Of a stretch of 64,000 nucleotides of DNA, positions 46,369 through 55,867 are shown piece by piece. Below the pieces are notes generated by a model. That model saw nothing but the letters and a program-made list of their open reading frames with translations, ran no database searches and was not told the DNA's origin. Source of the DNA: Pseudomonadota bacterium. GTDB lineage: Bacteria; Pseudomonadota; Alphaproteobacteria; Acetobacterales; Acetobacteraceae. Position numbers and translations under genes: made by a program. Location of the stretch: assembly GCA_021845985.1 (NCBI GenBank), contig JAJZES010000029.1, forward strand, positions 1 to 64,000, given 5' to 3'. Position 1 is the first letter of the stretch. The number at the start of each line of letters is the position of its first letter.

Positions 46369-47969
46369 CGCGCCAGCAATTCGGCGACCGCGGCGCGCAG
46401 ATCGGCGCCGCGGAACGGCTTGCGCAGATGCGCGTCGGCGCGCGCCGCCTCGGCGCCGTCGAGCTCGGCATAGCCGCTCATCAGCAGCACCCGCAGCCCA
46501 GGGCGCAGCAGCCGCGCCGCCTCGGCCAGGGCGCTGCCGCTCTGGCCGGGCATGAGGAAATCGGTCACCAACAGGTCGGCCGACGCGCCGCCGCCGAGCG
46601 TCGCCAGCGCCGCGGCGGCGTCTGGCGCCTCGATCACCCGGTAGCCCGCTTCGCGCAGCACGTCGGCGGCAAAGCTGCGGACCTGCGGTTCATCATCGAC
46701 CAGCAGGATCGCCGACTCATGCGCCCCCGGCTCGGGCGCCGTCACGCCGGCCGCCGGATCGGCGCGCGGCAGCCAGATTTCCGCGGTCGTCCCCTTGCCG
46801 GCAACGCTCGCCATGCGCGCCGTGCCGCCCGACTGCCGCGCCGCGCCATAGACCTGCGCCAGACCGAGGCCGGTGCCGCGGCCGATTTCCTTGGTAGTGA
46901 AGAACGGCTCGAAGGCGCGCGCCAGTACCTCCGGTGTCATGCCGGTGCCGCTGTCGGCGACCGAGATCACCACATAGGCGCCGGCCGGCAGCCCCAGCGC
47001 CTCGGCCTGCGGCGCCAGCAGCGTCGCCGTGCTGGTGGCGATGATCAGCCGGCCGCCCTGCGGCATGGCGTCGCGGGCGTTGATGGCGAGGTTGAGCACC
47101 GCCAGTTCGAGCTGCACCGGATCGGCGGTCACCGCCCAGCCGGCCCCCGCCAGATCGAGCCGCAGCAGCACCGCGCTGCCGAGCGTGCGCGACAGCATGT
47201 CCTGCATCCGGCCGAGCAGTTCGGCCGGGTCGAGCGTCTGTGCCGCCAGTTTCTGCCGGCGGGCGAAGACCAGCAACTGGTTGGTCAGAGTGGCGCCACG
47301 CTCCGCCGCCATGCGCGCGGCGCCGAGCAGCCGGCGGCCGGCCTCGGTGCCGACATGGCGTTCCAGCAATTCCAGACTGCCCAGCACCGCGGTCAGCAGA
47401 TTGTTGAAATCATGCGCGACGCCGCCGGCAAGCTGGCCGACCGCCTGCAGCTTCTGGGTCTGGCGCAGTTGCTCCTCCAGCGCCAGCCGCGCCACCGTCG
47501 CCGCGGCGACGCGGCGCTCCAGTTCCGCGGTCAGATCCAGCAACTGCGTCTGCACCGCCTGCAGTTCGGTCTGATCGAAGGAGACGCCGACGATGCGCAG
47601 CGGCCGGCCGACGGGATCGGCCAGCACCACGCCGCGATCCTCCAAGTAGCGCCAGCCGCCATCCTGCGCCGCAAACCGATAGGCGCTGCGGTAATCGCCT
47701 CGCGCCGCCAGCGCCGCCTGAACGGCTGCGTCGCGACAGGCGCGGTCATCGGGATGGATGCGGTCGGCAAAATCGCCGGCGGTGTCGGCGACGCCGAACA
47801 CCGCCTGGACATTGTCCGAACGGCTAATCCGCCCGCTGCGCAGGTCGTGGTCCCAGGTCACCACCCGGCCGGCGTCGAGCGCGCTGCGCAGCCACGCCGG
47901 ATTCTGCGGCGGCGCCGACCCGACCTGCTCCGCCATCGGCCTGTCCCGTTCCTGGTCGCGTCCTGCCAT
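46329..47969 (-). CDS. Sensor histidine kinase with PAS and C-terminal receiver domain
   Basis: The 546-residue protein has an N-terminal PAS domain ([31 protein letters not shown]), a short coiled region, the H-box [20 protein letters not shown] (His186), an ATPase domain with [16 protein letters not shown] and [13 protein letters not shown], and a receiver ([36 protein letters not shown]). The HDFNN type is common in hybrid kinases that respond to light or redox through PAS. No signal peptide or helix is seen, so it is cytoplasmic. The start could be the ATG at 47936, which has a better ribosome site. The regulated genes are unknown. Confidence 0.9.
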   Translation of the reverse strand: MAGRDQERDRPMAEQVGSAPPQNPAWLRSALDAGRVVTWDHDLRSGRISRSDNVQAVFGVADTAGDFADRIHPDDRACRDAAVQAALAARGDYRSAYRFAAQDGGWRYLEDRGVVLADPVGRPLRIVGVSFDQTELQAVQTQLLDLTAELERRVAAATVARLALEEQLRQTQKLQAVGQLAGGVAHDFNNLLTAVLGSLELLERHVGTEAGRRLLGAARMAAERGATLTNQLLVFARRQKLAAQTLDPAELLGRMQDMLSRTLGSAVLLRLDLAGAGWAVTADPVQLELAVLNLAINARDAMPQGGRLIIATSTATLLAPQAEALGLPAGAYVVISVADSGTGMTPEVLARAFEPFFTTKEIGRGTGLGLAQVYGAARQSGGTARMASVAGKGTTAEIWLPRADPAAGVTAPEPGAHESAILLVDDEPQVRSFAADVLREAGYRVIEAPDAAAALATLGGGASADLLVTDFLMPGQSGSALAEAARLLRPGLRVLLMSGYAELDGAEAARADAHLRKPFRGADLRAAVAELLARQPLVAPAVSPEM

Positions 47970-48129
47970 CAACGCCGTTGTATCAGTCTGGCGCCGCACC
48001 GACGGCCATCACCTTATGGTGAGCACGCGCGACCGTCAGCGCGGCGGTGCCGATAACGACTGCTGCACCGACTGCGCCGGAACGATCCGCCTCAGTCAGT
48101 GCAGCAGCGTGATTGCAGGGGCAGGTTGA

Positions 48130-48155
48130 GCCAACGGGCTGAACTGCCCGTTGGC
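48130..48155 (-). terminator. Hairpin downstream of the Bax-inhibitor gene
   Basis: GCCAACGGGC at 48130-48139 pairs perfectly with GCCCGTTGGC at 48146-48155 around six bases. It starts 10 bases after the stop codon of the minus-strand Bax-inhibitor gene. No T-run follows, so it may act as a weak terminator or mRNA end stabiliser. The rest of the gap up to the kinase start at 47969 holds no gene I recognise. Confidence 0.55.
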
Positions 48156-48164
48156 ATCGGACCA

Positions 48165-48938
48165 CTAGGAATTGCTGTTGCGGTTGCCGGTGAGCTGGAG
48201 CAGCAGCATGAACAGGTTGATGAAGTTCAGCAGCAGGCTGAGCGCGTCATAGACGCTGCGGCGGATCGCCATGTCGGAGCCGTAGGAATAGGCGTACTGG
48301 ACGAAATCCGCCTTGATCCGCTGGGTGTCGTAGGCGGTCAGCCCGACGAAGACCAGCACGCCGATGATGCTGATGGCAAACTGCAGCCCGGCGCTGCCGA
48401 CGAACATGTTGACCACGCCGGCGATGATGATGCCGATCAGCCCCATCACCAGGAAACTGCCCATGCGCGTCAGATCGCTGCGCGTGGTGTAGCCGTAGAG
48501 GCTCATCGCGCCGAACGTCGCGGCGGTGATGAAGAACACGCGGACGATGCTGGTGCCGCTGTAGATCAGGAAGATGTTGGTCAGGCTGGCGCCCATGGCG
48601 ACGCAGAACGCCCAGTACAGCGCCTGCACCGTGCGCGTGGCCAGTTTGTTGACGCCGAAGCTGAGCACCAGCACGAACCCGAGCGGCGCGATCATCGCCA
48701 GCCAAGCCAGTCCGCCCGGCGCATGCCGAAGGCCGTACGGCGTCTCCACCATCGGGTAGAAGGCGTCGATCAGGCTGGTGTTGGCGATGGCGTAGGCGAC
48801 CACGCCGGTCAGCAGCAGGCCGGACGCCATCCAGTTATAGACGCGCAGCATATAGGCGCGCAGGCCCGCATCCAGGACCGCTGCGGTCTCGGCCGGGCGC
48901 GCCCCGCTATAGCTGCGGAAGTCGGGACTGAGAGCCAT
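48165..48938 (-). CDS. Bax inhibitor-1/YccA family inner-membrane protein
   Basis: This 257-residue protein has about seven helices in the order typical of the BI-1/YccA family: AYMLRVYNWMASGLLLTGVV, LAWLAMIAPLGFVLVLSFG, LTNIFLIYSGTSIVRVFFIT, FGAMSLYGYTTRSDLTRMGS and the final SVYDALSLLLNFINLFMLLL with a conserved Asp. Homologues modulate FtsH proteolysis or ion leak. The start at 48938 gives the normal N-terminus; an ATG 21 codons upstream would add an unrelated leader. Confidence 0.93.
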   Translation of the reverse strand: MALSPDFRSYSGARPAETAAVLDAGLRAYMLRVYNWMASGLLLTGVVAYAIANTSLIDAFYPMVETPYGLRHAPGGLAWLAMIAPLGFVLVLSFGVNKLATRTVQALYWAFCVAMGASLTNIFLIYSGTSIVRVFFITAATFGAMSLYGYTTRSDLTRMGSFLVMGLIGIIIAGVVNMFVGSAGLQFAISIIGVLVFVGLTAYDTQRIKADFVQYAYSYGSDMAIRRSVYDALSLLLNFINLFMLLLQLTGNRNSNS

Positions 48939-49069
48939 GTTCGTGTATTCCCCTCTCGGGCGACCGGCCCGGTCTCGGACGGCCTGCCCAGTCAGCCACA
49001 TTTGGGCGGAGCGCCGCGGACGATCAAGCGAAATCGGCGTAATCCGCCGCTCGGGGCGCCCAACTTCCC

Positions 49070-51571
49070 CTACTCATTCCTCAGCAGGGGCGCCGCCTTG
49101 GCGCGCAGCGCCGCCGCCGTGCCGGCATAGCCGATCGCCAGCATCAAAACGAGCGACCCGGCCACCGTCGCCGCCAGCGTGGCGGGCAGGAACGACCACG
49201 CGCTCTGCAGCACAAACCGCATGACGCCCCAGCTCGCCAGCGTGCCGACGCCGGCCGCCAGCACGCCGGCCGACAGCCCGAGCACGCCGAACTCGGTCAG
49301 CCATGCCGCCCGGATCTGGCCGCGGCTGGCGCCGAGGCTTTTCAGGATCACCGCCTCGCGCACCCGCCGCCGCTGCCCCGACGCCACCGCGCCGGCCAGC
49401 ACCAGCGCCCCCGAGGCCAGCGCCACCGAGCCGGTCAGGCCGAGCGCCAGAGCGACCTGGCCGAGCAGATCGGCCACCGCCGCCAGCACATCGGCGACGC
49501 GGATCGCCGAGACATTGGGGAAGGCGTCGGTCACCGCGTTCAACAGCCCGGCCTCGGCGGCGGGCAGCGCGCGCACGGTGGCGATATGCGTGTGCGGTGC
49601 GTGCGCCAGCAGGCCGGGGCTGGCCACCAAGACGAAGTTCAGCCCCATCGACCGCCAGGCGATGTCGCGCAGATTGGCGATGTTCAGGTCGATGTCGCGG
49701 CCGAGCACGTTGACGCGGATGGTGTCGCCGATCGTCACCCCCCAGCCGCGCGCCAGCACCGCGTCGAACGACACCAGCGGTGGCCCGTCATAATCGGCCG
49801 CCCACCACTGCCCGGCGACCAGCCGCGAGCCTTGCGGCAGGCTGGCGCTGTAGGTCAGTCCGCGGTCCCCGCGCAGCGCCCATCGGGTGTCGGGCGTGGC
49901 GGTCACCTGATCGACCGGCACGCCCTTCACCGCGACGATGCGGGCGCGCAGGCTCGGCACCTCCTCCAGGTCGGAGACGCCTTGCGTGGCACCGACGAGG
50001 CGCCGGAACGTCGGCATCTGGTCGTTCTGCAGGTCGATGAAATAGAAGCTCGGCGCGTGGCGCGGCATCTGCTCGGCGATCTGGCGGCGCATGTTGCCCT
50101 CGATCAGCGCCACCGCGGCCAGCGTCGAAAGCCCCAGCCCGAGCGAAACCAGCATCAGCGGCGTGCTCGACCCCGGCCGGTGCAGATTGGCCAGGCCCAG
50201 CCGCGCCCAGGCCCGCCGCGGCGCCGGCACCCGCGCGGCGGCGAGCATCAGCGCGCTGCCACCGAGGCGGAACAGCAGCAGCGCGACCGCCGCGGCGGCG
50301 CAAAAGCCGAGGGCGAAGCGGCGATCCCCGGCGCTGACCACGACCAGCGCCACCAGCGCCAGCGCCAGCAGCGCGTCGGCGGCGAGCAGGGCCGGCGGCG
50401 GGCGGGCGGGGCCGGGCAGCAGCGCCTCGCGGAACAAGGCACCGCCGGGAATGCGCAGGGCGCGGGCGAGCGGCCACAGCGCGAACGTCGCCGCGGTCAG
50501 CAACCCGCTGCCCGCGGCCAGCAGCAGCGGCGCCGGATAGAGGCCGAGTTGCGGCGCCGCCGGCAGCAGCGTGGCCAGCAGCGGCGCCACCAGCAGCGGC
50601 AGCAGCGCGCCGATCGCCACACCGGCGGCAACCCCGAGCGCGGCCAGCGCCATCACCTGCACCAGGCACAGCGCGAACACCGTGCGCGGCGCGGCGCCGA
50701 GGCAGCGCAGCACGGCGATGCTCTGGCTGCGCGCCTCCAGCCACGCGCGCACGCCATTGGCAACGCCGATGCCGCCGACCAGCAGCGCGGTCAGGCCGAC
50801 CAGGGTCATGAACAGGCTGGTCTGGGCGATGAAACGCTCGGTGCCCGGCGCCGCCTCGGTGGCGTCGCGCAGGCGCCAGCCGGTGGCGGGGAAAGCGGCG
50901 CGGATCGCCCGCAGCGTCGCGGCGGCCGACTGGCCTTGCGCCAGCAGGACGCGGCGGCGGTATTCGATGATCGAACCGGGCTGCACCAGCCGGGTCGCCG
51001 GCAGCGCCGCCGCGCCGATCAGCACGCGCGGGCCGAACACGGCGAGGCTGGCGATGCGGTCCGGCTCCGTCGTCAGCGCCCCGCGCAGGGTGAACATGGT
51101 GCTGCCGAGGCGCACCCGGTCGCCCGGCCGCAGGCCGAGCCGGGCCAGCACCAGCGGATCGGCGACCAATCCCTGATCGGCCAGCGCCGGCGCCACCGCC
51201 TGCGCCGGGGCGATGACCGCGGCGCCGACCAGCGGCCATGCCGCATCAACCGCTTTCAGCTCGACCAGCATGCGCGCCCCGGATGCGGCGACCAGCATCG
51301 CCCGCATGGTGACGATGTCGGAGCTGCGGTCGCCGCGCCCGGCGAGGAACGCGCCCAGCGCCGCGGGCAGCGGTTCGGCCCCGCTGGCGATCTCCAGATC
51401 GCCGCCGAGCAGCCTGCGGCCATCGGCGGCAAGGCCGCGCTCGACCCCTTCGCGCAGCGTGCCGACCGCGGCAATCGCCGCCACCCCGAGCGCCAGACAG
51501 GCCAGCACGATGCGCAGCCCGCGCACCCCGCCGCGCAGGTCGCGCCGCGCCAGACGCAGCACCAGCCTCAT
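49070..51571 (-). CDS. ABC transporter permease, YbbP/FtsX family
   Basis: This 833-residue protein has the double FtsX layout of YbbP: an N-terminal helix (GLRIVLACLALGVAAIAAVG), a large periplasmic part, FtsX permease cores with TLVGLTALLVGGIGVANGVRA and ALASGALVLAGAVASGQRRR, and ten helices in all. It partners the ATPase encoded just upstream with a four-base overlap. Such pairs sit next to tesA, as here, and are thought to export or handle lipids or envelope stress factors. The exact substrate is unknown. Confidence 0.92.
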   Translation of the reverse strand: MRLVLRLARRDLRGGVRGLRIVLACLALGVAAIAAVGTLREGVERGLAADGRRLLGGDLEIASGAEPLPAALGAFLAGRGDRSSDIVTMRAMLVAASGARMLVELKAVDAAWPLVGAAVIAPAQAVAPALADQGLVADPLVLARLGLRPGDRVRLGSTMFTLRGALTTEPDRIASLAVFGPRVLIGAAALPATRLVQPGSIIEYRRRVLLAQGQSAAATLRAIRAAFPATGWRLRDATEAAPGTERFIAQTSLFMTLVGLTALLVGGIGVANGVRAWLEARSQSIAVLRCLGAAPRTVFALCLVQVMALAALGVAAGVAIGALLPLLVAPLLATLLPAAPQLGLYPAPLLLAAGSGLLTAATFALWPLARALRIPGGALFREALLPGPARPPPALLAADALLALALVALVVVSAGDRRFALGFCAAAAVALLLFRLGGSALMLAAARVPAPRRAWARLGLANLHRPGSSTPLMLVSLGLGLSTLAAVALIEGNMRRQIAEQMPRHAPSFYFIDLQNDQMPTFRRLVGATQGVSDLEEVPSLRARIVAVKGVPVDQVTATPDTRWALRGDRGLTYSASLPQGSRLVAGQWWAADYDGPPLVSFDAVLARGWGVTIGDTIRVNVLGRDIDLNIANLRDIAWRSMGLNFVLVASPGLLAHAPHTHIATVRALPAAEAGLLNAVTDAFPNVSAIRVADVLAAVADLLGQVALALGLTGSVALASGALVLAGAVASGQRRRVREAVILKSLGASRGQIRAAWLTEFGVLGLSAGVLAAGVGTLASWGVMRFVLQSAWSFLPATLAATVAGSLVLMLAIGYAGTAAALRAKAAPLLRNE

Positions 51572-52284
51572 GCGATGCGCCCGTCGGCCATCCGCACGAT
51601 GCGCGAGCAGCGCCCGGCCAGCGCCGCGTCGTGGGTGATCAGCAGCAATGTCGCCCCGGTCTCGGCGCGCAGCGCGAACAGCAGGTCCATCACCGCCGCG
51701 CCGGTGGCCAGATCGAGGTTGCCGGTCGGTTCATCGGCCAGCAGCAGCCGCGGTCGCGGCGCGACGGCGCGGGCCAGCGCCACGCGCTGCTGCTCGCCGC
51801 CGGACAACTGGCCCGGCAGATGCGTCAGCCGATGCCCCAGGCCGACCGCCACCAGCGCCGCCGCCGCCCGCGGCATGGCCTCGGCGACGCCGGCCAGTTC
51901 CAGCGGCACGGCGACATTCTCCAGCGCCGTCATCGTCGCGATCAGGTGAAACGCCTGGAACACGATGCCCACCGAATGGCGCCGCAGCCGCGCCAGCGCG
52001 TCCTCGCCGAGGCCGGTGATTTCCTGGCCGGCGAAGCGGATGCTGCCGCCGCTGGCGCGGTCGAGACCGGCGAGCAGCATCAACAGGCTGGTCTTGCCGG
52101 AGCCGGACGGGCCGACCAGACCGACCGCCTCGCCGCTGGCGATGTCGAGATCGATGCCGCGCAGGATGTTGACCGGCCCGGCAGCGGCGGGCACCGTCAG
52201 GGTCAGGCCGCGGATGCGCACGAGTGCGTCTGTCGCCGCGTCGTCATGGGGGCGCGGGGCGGAAGGAGTGTCGATGAGGTCCAT
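51568..52284 (-). CDS. ABC transporter ATP-binding protein, YbbA/LolD type
   Basis: The 238-residue ATPase has Walker A GPSGSGKTSLL, signature LSGGEQQRVALARA, Walker B LLLADEPTGNLD and a switch His (ITHDAALAG). It is the partner of the YbbP-like permease (four-base overlap). The ATG at 52284 overlaps the start region of tesA on the other strand, so promoters of each gene lie inside or very close to the other. Confidence 0.92.
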   Translation of the reverse strand: MDLIDTPSAPRPHDDAATDALVRIRGLTLTVPAAAGPVNILRGIDLDIASGEAVGLVGPSGSGKTSLLMLLAGLDRASGGSIRFAGQEITGLGEDALARLRRHSVGIVFQAFHLIATMTALENVAVPLELAGVAEAMPRAAAALVAVGLGHRLTHLPGQLSGGEQQRVALARAVAPRPRLLLADEPTGNLDLATGAAVMDLLFALRAETGATLLLITHDAALAGRCSRIVRMADGRIA

Positions 52285-52942
52285 GACGCGACGATATGGC
52301 CTCGGCCGTGCGCTGCGGAAAGCGTCGGTGCTGGCGTGTTGCCTGATGTTCATGCACGCAGCGGCATCGGCCGCCGGGCCGCCGCCGCGGCTGCTGGTAC
52401 TGGGCGACTCGCTCGCCGCCGGCTACGGGCTGGCGCACGCCGAGGGGTTCGAGGCGCAACTGGCCGCGGCGCTGGCCGCCGCCGGCCATCCGGTGCGGCT
52501 CATCGACGGCGCCGTCTCCGGCGACACCACCGCCGGCGGCCGGGCGCGGCTCGACTGGGCGCTGGCAGATGGCGCCGATGCGGCGATCGTCGAACTCGGC
52601 GGCAATGACGGGCTGCGCGGCATCGACCCCAAGGTCACCGCAGACAACCTCACCGCCATCCTCGATGGGCTGGCAGCGCGCCACATCCCGGTGCTGCTGT
52701 CGGGCATCTATGCGCCGCCCAATCTCGGCGCCGAATATGGCGCCGACCTGCGCGCCGTGTTCGACCGGCTGGGGGCGCGGCCGGGGGTGCTCTATGACCC
52801 GTTCTTCCTCGCCGGGGTCGCCGCCGACCCGGCGCTGGAGCAGGCCGACCGCATCCACCCCAACGCCGCCGGGGTGCGGCGGGAGGTGGCGCGACTGCTG
52901 CCGCTGGTCGAGCGGCTGCTCGCCGAGGTGCCGGGGTCATGA
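52274..52942 (+). CDS. tesA: Arylesterase/lysophospholipase, TesA-type SGNH hydrolase
   Basis: The 222-residue protein has an N-terminal signal region (SVLACCLMFMHAAASA, cleavage near ASA-AG) and the GDSL core: LVLGDSLAAGYGLAHAEGF with the nucleophile Ser, the Gly and Asn of VSGDTTAGG and ELGGNDGLRG, and the catalytic DRIHPNAAG. It would hydrolyse acyl-esters in the periplasm. The ATG at 52274 follows GGAAGGAG. It overlaps the ybbA start on the other strand by 11 bases, and the tesA-ybbA-ybbP arrangement is the same as in E. coli. Confidence 0.93.
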   Translation: MRSMTRRYGLGRALRKASVLACCLMFMHAAASAAGPPPRLLVLGDSLAAGYGLAHAEGFEAQLAAALAAAGHPVRLIDGAVSGDTTAGGRARLDWALADGADAAIVELGGNDGLRGIDPKVTADNLTAILDGLAARHIPVLLSGIYAPPNLGAEYGADLRAVFDRLGARPGVLYDPFFLAGVAADPALEQADRIHPNAAGVRREVARLLPLVERLLAEVPGS

Positions 52943-53475
52943 TCCGGCTGTTCGTCGGCCTCGACCTGGCGCAGCCGCTGCGCACCCGGCTGGCGATGCT
53001 GAGCGGCGGGATTCAGGGCGCGCGCTGGGTGCCGATGGAAAATTACCATATCACCCTGCGCTTCATCGGCGAGGTGCCGGGCCATCGCGCCGAGGAGATC
53101 GACACCGCGCTGGCGGCGCTGCGGGCGCGCGGCTTCACCCTGTCGCTGGCCGGGGTCGGTACGTTCAACCGCGCCGGCCGGGCGACGACGCTGTGGGCGG
53201 GGGTGGAGCGGAGCGCGGCGCTCGACCACCTGCAGAGCAAGATCGAGACGGCATGCCAGCGCGCCGGGCTGGAGCCGGAGCGCCGGCGCTTCAACCCGCA
53301 TGTCACGCTGGCGCGGCTCGACAACGCGGCCGAGGTGAAGCTCGCCGGCTACATCCAGTCGCACAACCTGTTCCGCGCCGAGCCGGTGCCGGTCGGGCAT
53401 TTCACCCTGTTCAGCTCGCGGCTCGGCAAGGAGGCGTCGGTCTATACCGCCGAGGTCGAGTATCCGCTCGGCTAA
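52939..53475 (+). CDS. thpR: RNA 2',3'-cyclic phosphodiesterase (2'-5' RNA ligase family)
   Basis: The 178-residue protein has the two HxT/S motifs of the 2H phosphoesterase family, HITL (His37) and HVTL (His121), at the expected distance, and the opening IRLFVGLDLAQPLRTRLA. It opens 2',3'-cyclic phosphates on RNA; older names call it a ligase. It overlaps the tesA stop by four bases (ATGA) and should share its transcript. Confidence 0.93.
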   Translation: MIRLFVGLDLAQPLRTRLAMLSGGIQGARWVPMENYHITLRFIGEVPGHRAEEIDTALAALRARGFTLSLAGVGTFNRAGRATTLWAGVERSAALDHLQSKIETACQRAGLEPERRRFNPHVTLARLDNAAEVKLAGYIQSHNLFRAEPVPVGHFTLFSSRLGKEASVYTAEVEYPLG

Positions 53476-53482
53476 TTCGACA

Positions 53483-54493
53483 TCATGGCTCCAGCGTTGG
53501 CAGGCTGCCGGGGCGCAGATCGCGGTGGCTGCCCAGCGCCGCGCGCTTGATCATCCGCACCAAGTTCAGCAGATGCGGGTCGATGTTCTGCAGCAGATCG
53601 CGCACCACATCGGCAAAATGCCCGTCGGTGTACCACCAGCGCAGCAACTGCACGCCGCAGCGCAGCCGCGTCAGGCCGTGCGTGTTGCGACAGACGACGC
53701 GCCAGTAATGGCGATACAGCACGACGTGGAACAAACTGCCGCGGCGCGCGCTGGCCGCCGGGTCCTGCCAGCGCAGCGCCGCCTCGCGATCGACCAGCAG
53801 CAGCGCGCGCGTCGCCCGCTGGGCGTGGTCGCGGTGCAAAAACAGGTGCTCGCGCAGCCGCAGCCAGCGGCCGCGCAGCGCCATCTCGGCCAGCAACACC
53901 CGATCCGAGCCGCTGTAGGTGCCGATCAGCCCGCTGCCGAGCAGGGCGCTGCGGCGATAGACGCCGAACAAATCCTCGCACTGGTGATGCGCGTGGATGA
54001 CGCTGGCGAAGCGGCGCACCGGATCGGGCGATCCGACCGCGGCCAGATCGGTCGCATAATGGCGGATCACTTCATCGTTGGCGCCAATCTCGGTGATGCC
54101 GGCGACACACATCACCGCCTCCGGCGCCGCTTCCAGCGCCGCCACGGCGCGGGCGAGGTACTCGGGCGCGAGCATGTCGTCATGCGCCGCCCAGAGAAAA
54201 AACCTGCCCTGCGACAACGCGAAGCACAGATCGAAATTCGGCCCGGCGCCAAGGTTGTGGGCATTGCGCACATAGCGCACGCGCCGGTCCTGCGCGGCAT
54301 AGGCGCGGCAAATCTCCGGCGTCGCATCGGTCGAGGCGTTGTCGCAGATGATCAGCTCGAAATCACCGCAACTCTGCGCCAGGACCGAGTCGATCGCCTT
54401 GCCAAGGTAGTTTTGGCCATTGAACACCGGCATGCCGATGCTGACCAGCCGCACCGGGCAGTCCGGTGGCACCGGCGGCGGTGCGATGGCCAT
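53483..54493 (-). CDS. Family 2 glycosyltransferase
   Basis: The 336-residue enzyme has an N-terminal GT-A domain: VSIGMPVFNGQNYLGKAIDS, FELIICDNASTDATPEICRA, NLGAGPNFDLCFALSQG and the DxD-like WAAHDDMLAPEYLARAV. The C-terminal half is not recognised but contains several aromatic and Arg-rich helices. It would add a sugar to a surface polymer. The start is uncertain: ATG 54493 is used, but one at 54559 would add 22 residues. It converges closely with thpR (7 bases). Confidence 0.88.
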   Translation of the reverse strand: MAIAPPPVPPDCPVRLVSIGMPVFNGQNYLGKAIDSVLAQSCGDFELIICDNASTDATPEICRAYAAQDRRVRYVRNAHNLGAGPNFDLCFALSQGRFFLWAAHDDMLAPEYLARAVAALEAAPEAVMCVAGITEIGANDEVIRHYATDLAAVGSPDPVRRFASVIHAHHQCEDLFGVYRRSALLGSGLIGTYSGSDRVLLAEMALRGRWLRLREHLFLHRDHAQRATRALLLVDREAALRWQDPAASARRGSLFHVVLYRHYWRVVCRNTHGLTRLRCGVQLLRWWYTDGHFADVVRDLLQNIDPHLLNLVRMIKRAALGSHRDLRPGSLPTLEP

Positions 54494-54834
54494 ATCCGAC
54501 GCCACCTGCGGCTCGCGCTCTCTGACTTCGAACGTGGCACCCTCCCTTGCGCAAAGCACACCACTGGATCATGCGCCGTGATCTGGCGCGACGTCGAGTA
54601 TATGACGAGCCAAAAGCGCCTGGACTGCAAGCGTTCGCATACTGTGACTATGACCATCCTGAATCTCAATCACGATGCTGTGGGTGTGTTTGGCAGTCAC
54701 ACGACTTGGCGAGAATTTGAGCCGAGATCGCGTGAATGATCGTCCTGCGCGATTGAACCAAGTGTCAATCCGCATTGGCGCGCGTGGCGCCGGCCGCCGA
54801 TCTGTGGGGCGTCCACCACACCAGGCGAGCCGTC
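54494..54834. other. Intergenic region between the glycosyltransferase and yeiH
   Basis: About 340 bases lie between the divergent glycosyltransferase and yeiH genes, AT-richer than the coding DNA around. On the minus strand TATACT (54602-54597) resembles a -10 box and TTGACA (54773-54768) a -35 box, but neither has a convincing partner at normal spacing. I see no gene, RNA element or repeat in it. Promoters of both genes are expected here. Confidence 0.5.
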
Positions 54835-55857
54835 ATGTCCCGCACCATTGCCCTGCCGCCGCCCACCCCGGCCATCGCCGCCGCGCCGGTTTCCGCCCCG
54901 GCCCTGCCGGGGCTGTTGCTGACCGGCGGCATCGCTGCCGCCGGCTTCGCGCTCAACCGTCTGCCCGGGGTCGGCGCGTTCAGCCCGCTGATCCTGGCGA
55001 TCGTGCTCGGCATGGCGCTGCATAACGGCATCGGCACGCCGGCCTGGGCACGGCCGGGAGTGCGGGTGGCGCTGCGGCCGGTGCTGCGGCTCGGCATCGT
55101 CATGCTCGGGCTGCAGCTCACCGCGCAGCAGGTGGCGGCCGTCGGCGGGCGCGGCGTGGCGGTGATCGCCGCCACGCTGCTGCTGACCTTCGTGCTGACC
55201 CGCCGGCTCGGCCGGCTGTTCGGCGTGGCGCCGCAGCTCGCCGAGCTGATCGCCGCCGGCACCTCGATCTGCGGCGCCTCGGCGGTCATCGCCACCAACA
55301 CGGTGACCCGCGGCTCGGACGAGGATGTCGCCTATGCCGTCGCCTGCGTCACCGTGTTCGGCTCGCTGTCGATGCTGCTCTATCCGCTGCTGCCCGGCCT
55401 GCTGCATCTGCCGCCGCGCGCCTATGGGCTGTGGGCCGGCGCCTCGATCCATGAGATCGCGCAGGTCGTCGCCGCCGGGTTCCAGCACGGCGCGGCGGCC
55501 GGACAGACGGCGACGGTGGCCAAGCTCACCCGCGTCGCCATGCTGGCGCCGCTGGTGCTGACGCTCGGCGCCCTCGCCCCGCGCGGCGCCGGCCAGGCGC
55601 GCCCGCCGGTGCCATGGTTCGTGTTCGGCTTCGTCGCCCTGATCGGCGTCAACAGCGCCGGGGTGCTGCCGGTGGCGACCCACGCGCTGACCACCCCGGC
55701 GACCACCTTCCTGCTCGCCACCGCGCTCGCCGCGATGGGGCTGGAGACCGATCTGCGCAAGCTGCGCGCCGCCGGGCTGCGTCCGCTGGCGCTTGGCGCG
55801 GCAAGCTGGGTGCTGGTCTCGGCGCTGTCTCTCGCGCTGGTCGAACTGACGGTCTAG
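54835..55857 (+). CDS. YeiH/UPF0324 family putative sulfate or anion exporter
   Basis: The 340-residue inner-membrane protein has about ten helices. Family segments are [56 protein letters not shown] and [17 protein letters not shown]. Members are predicted to export sulfite/sulfate or related anions, e.g. in taurine degraders. It is followed by a LysR regulator on the same strand, a common arrangement for this family (yeiH-yeiE in E. coli). The start at 54835 matches the normal length. Confidence 0.9.
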   Translation: MSRTIALPPPTPAIAAAPVSAPALPGLLLTGGIAAAGFALNRLPGVGAFSPLILAIVLGMALHNGIGTPAWARPGVRVALRPVLRLGIVMLGLQLTAQQVAAVGGRGVAVIAATLLLTFVLTRRLGRLFGVAPQLAELIAAGTSICGASAVIATNTVTRGSDEDVAYAVACVTVFGSLSMLLYPLLPGLLHLPPRAYGLWAGASIHEIAQVVAAGFQHGAAAGQTATVAKLTRVAMLAPLVLTLGALAPRGAGQARPPVPWFVFGFVALIGVNSAGVLPVATHALTTPATTFLLATALAAMGLETDLRKLRAAGLRPLALGAASWVLVSALSLALVELTV

Positions 55858-55867
55858 TCTCCGCCGC

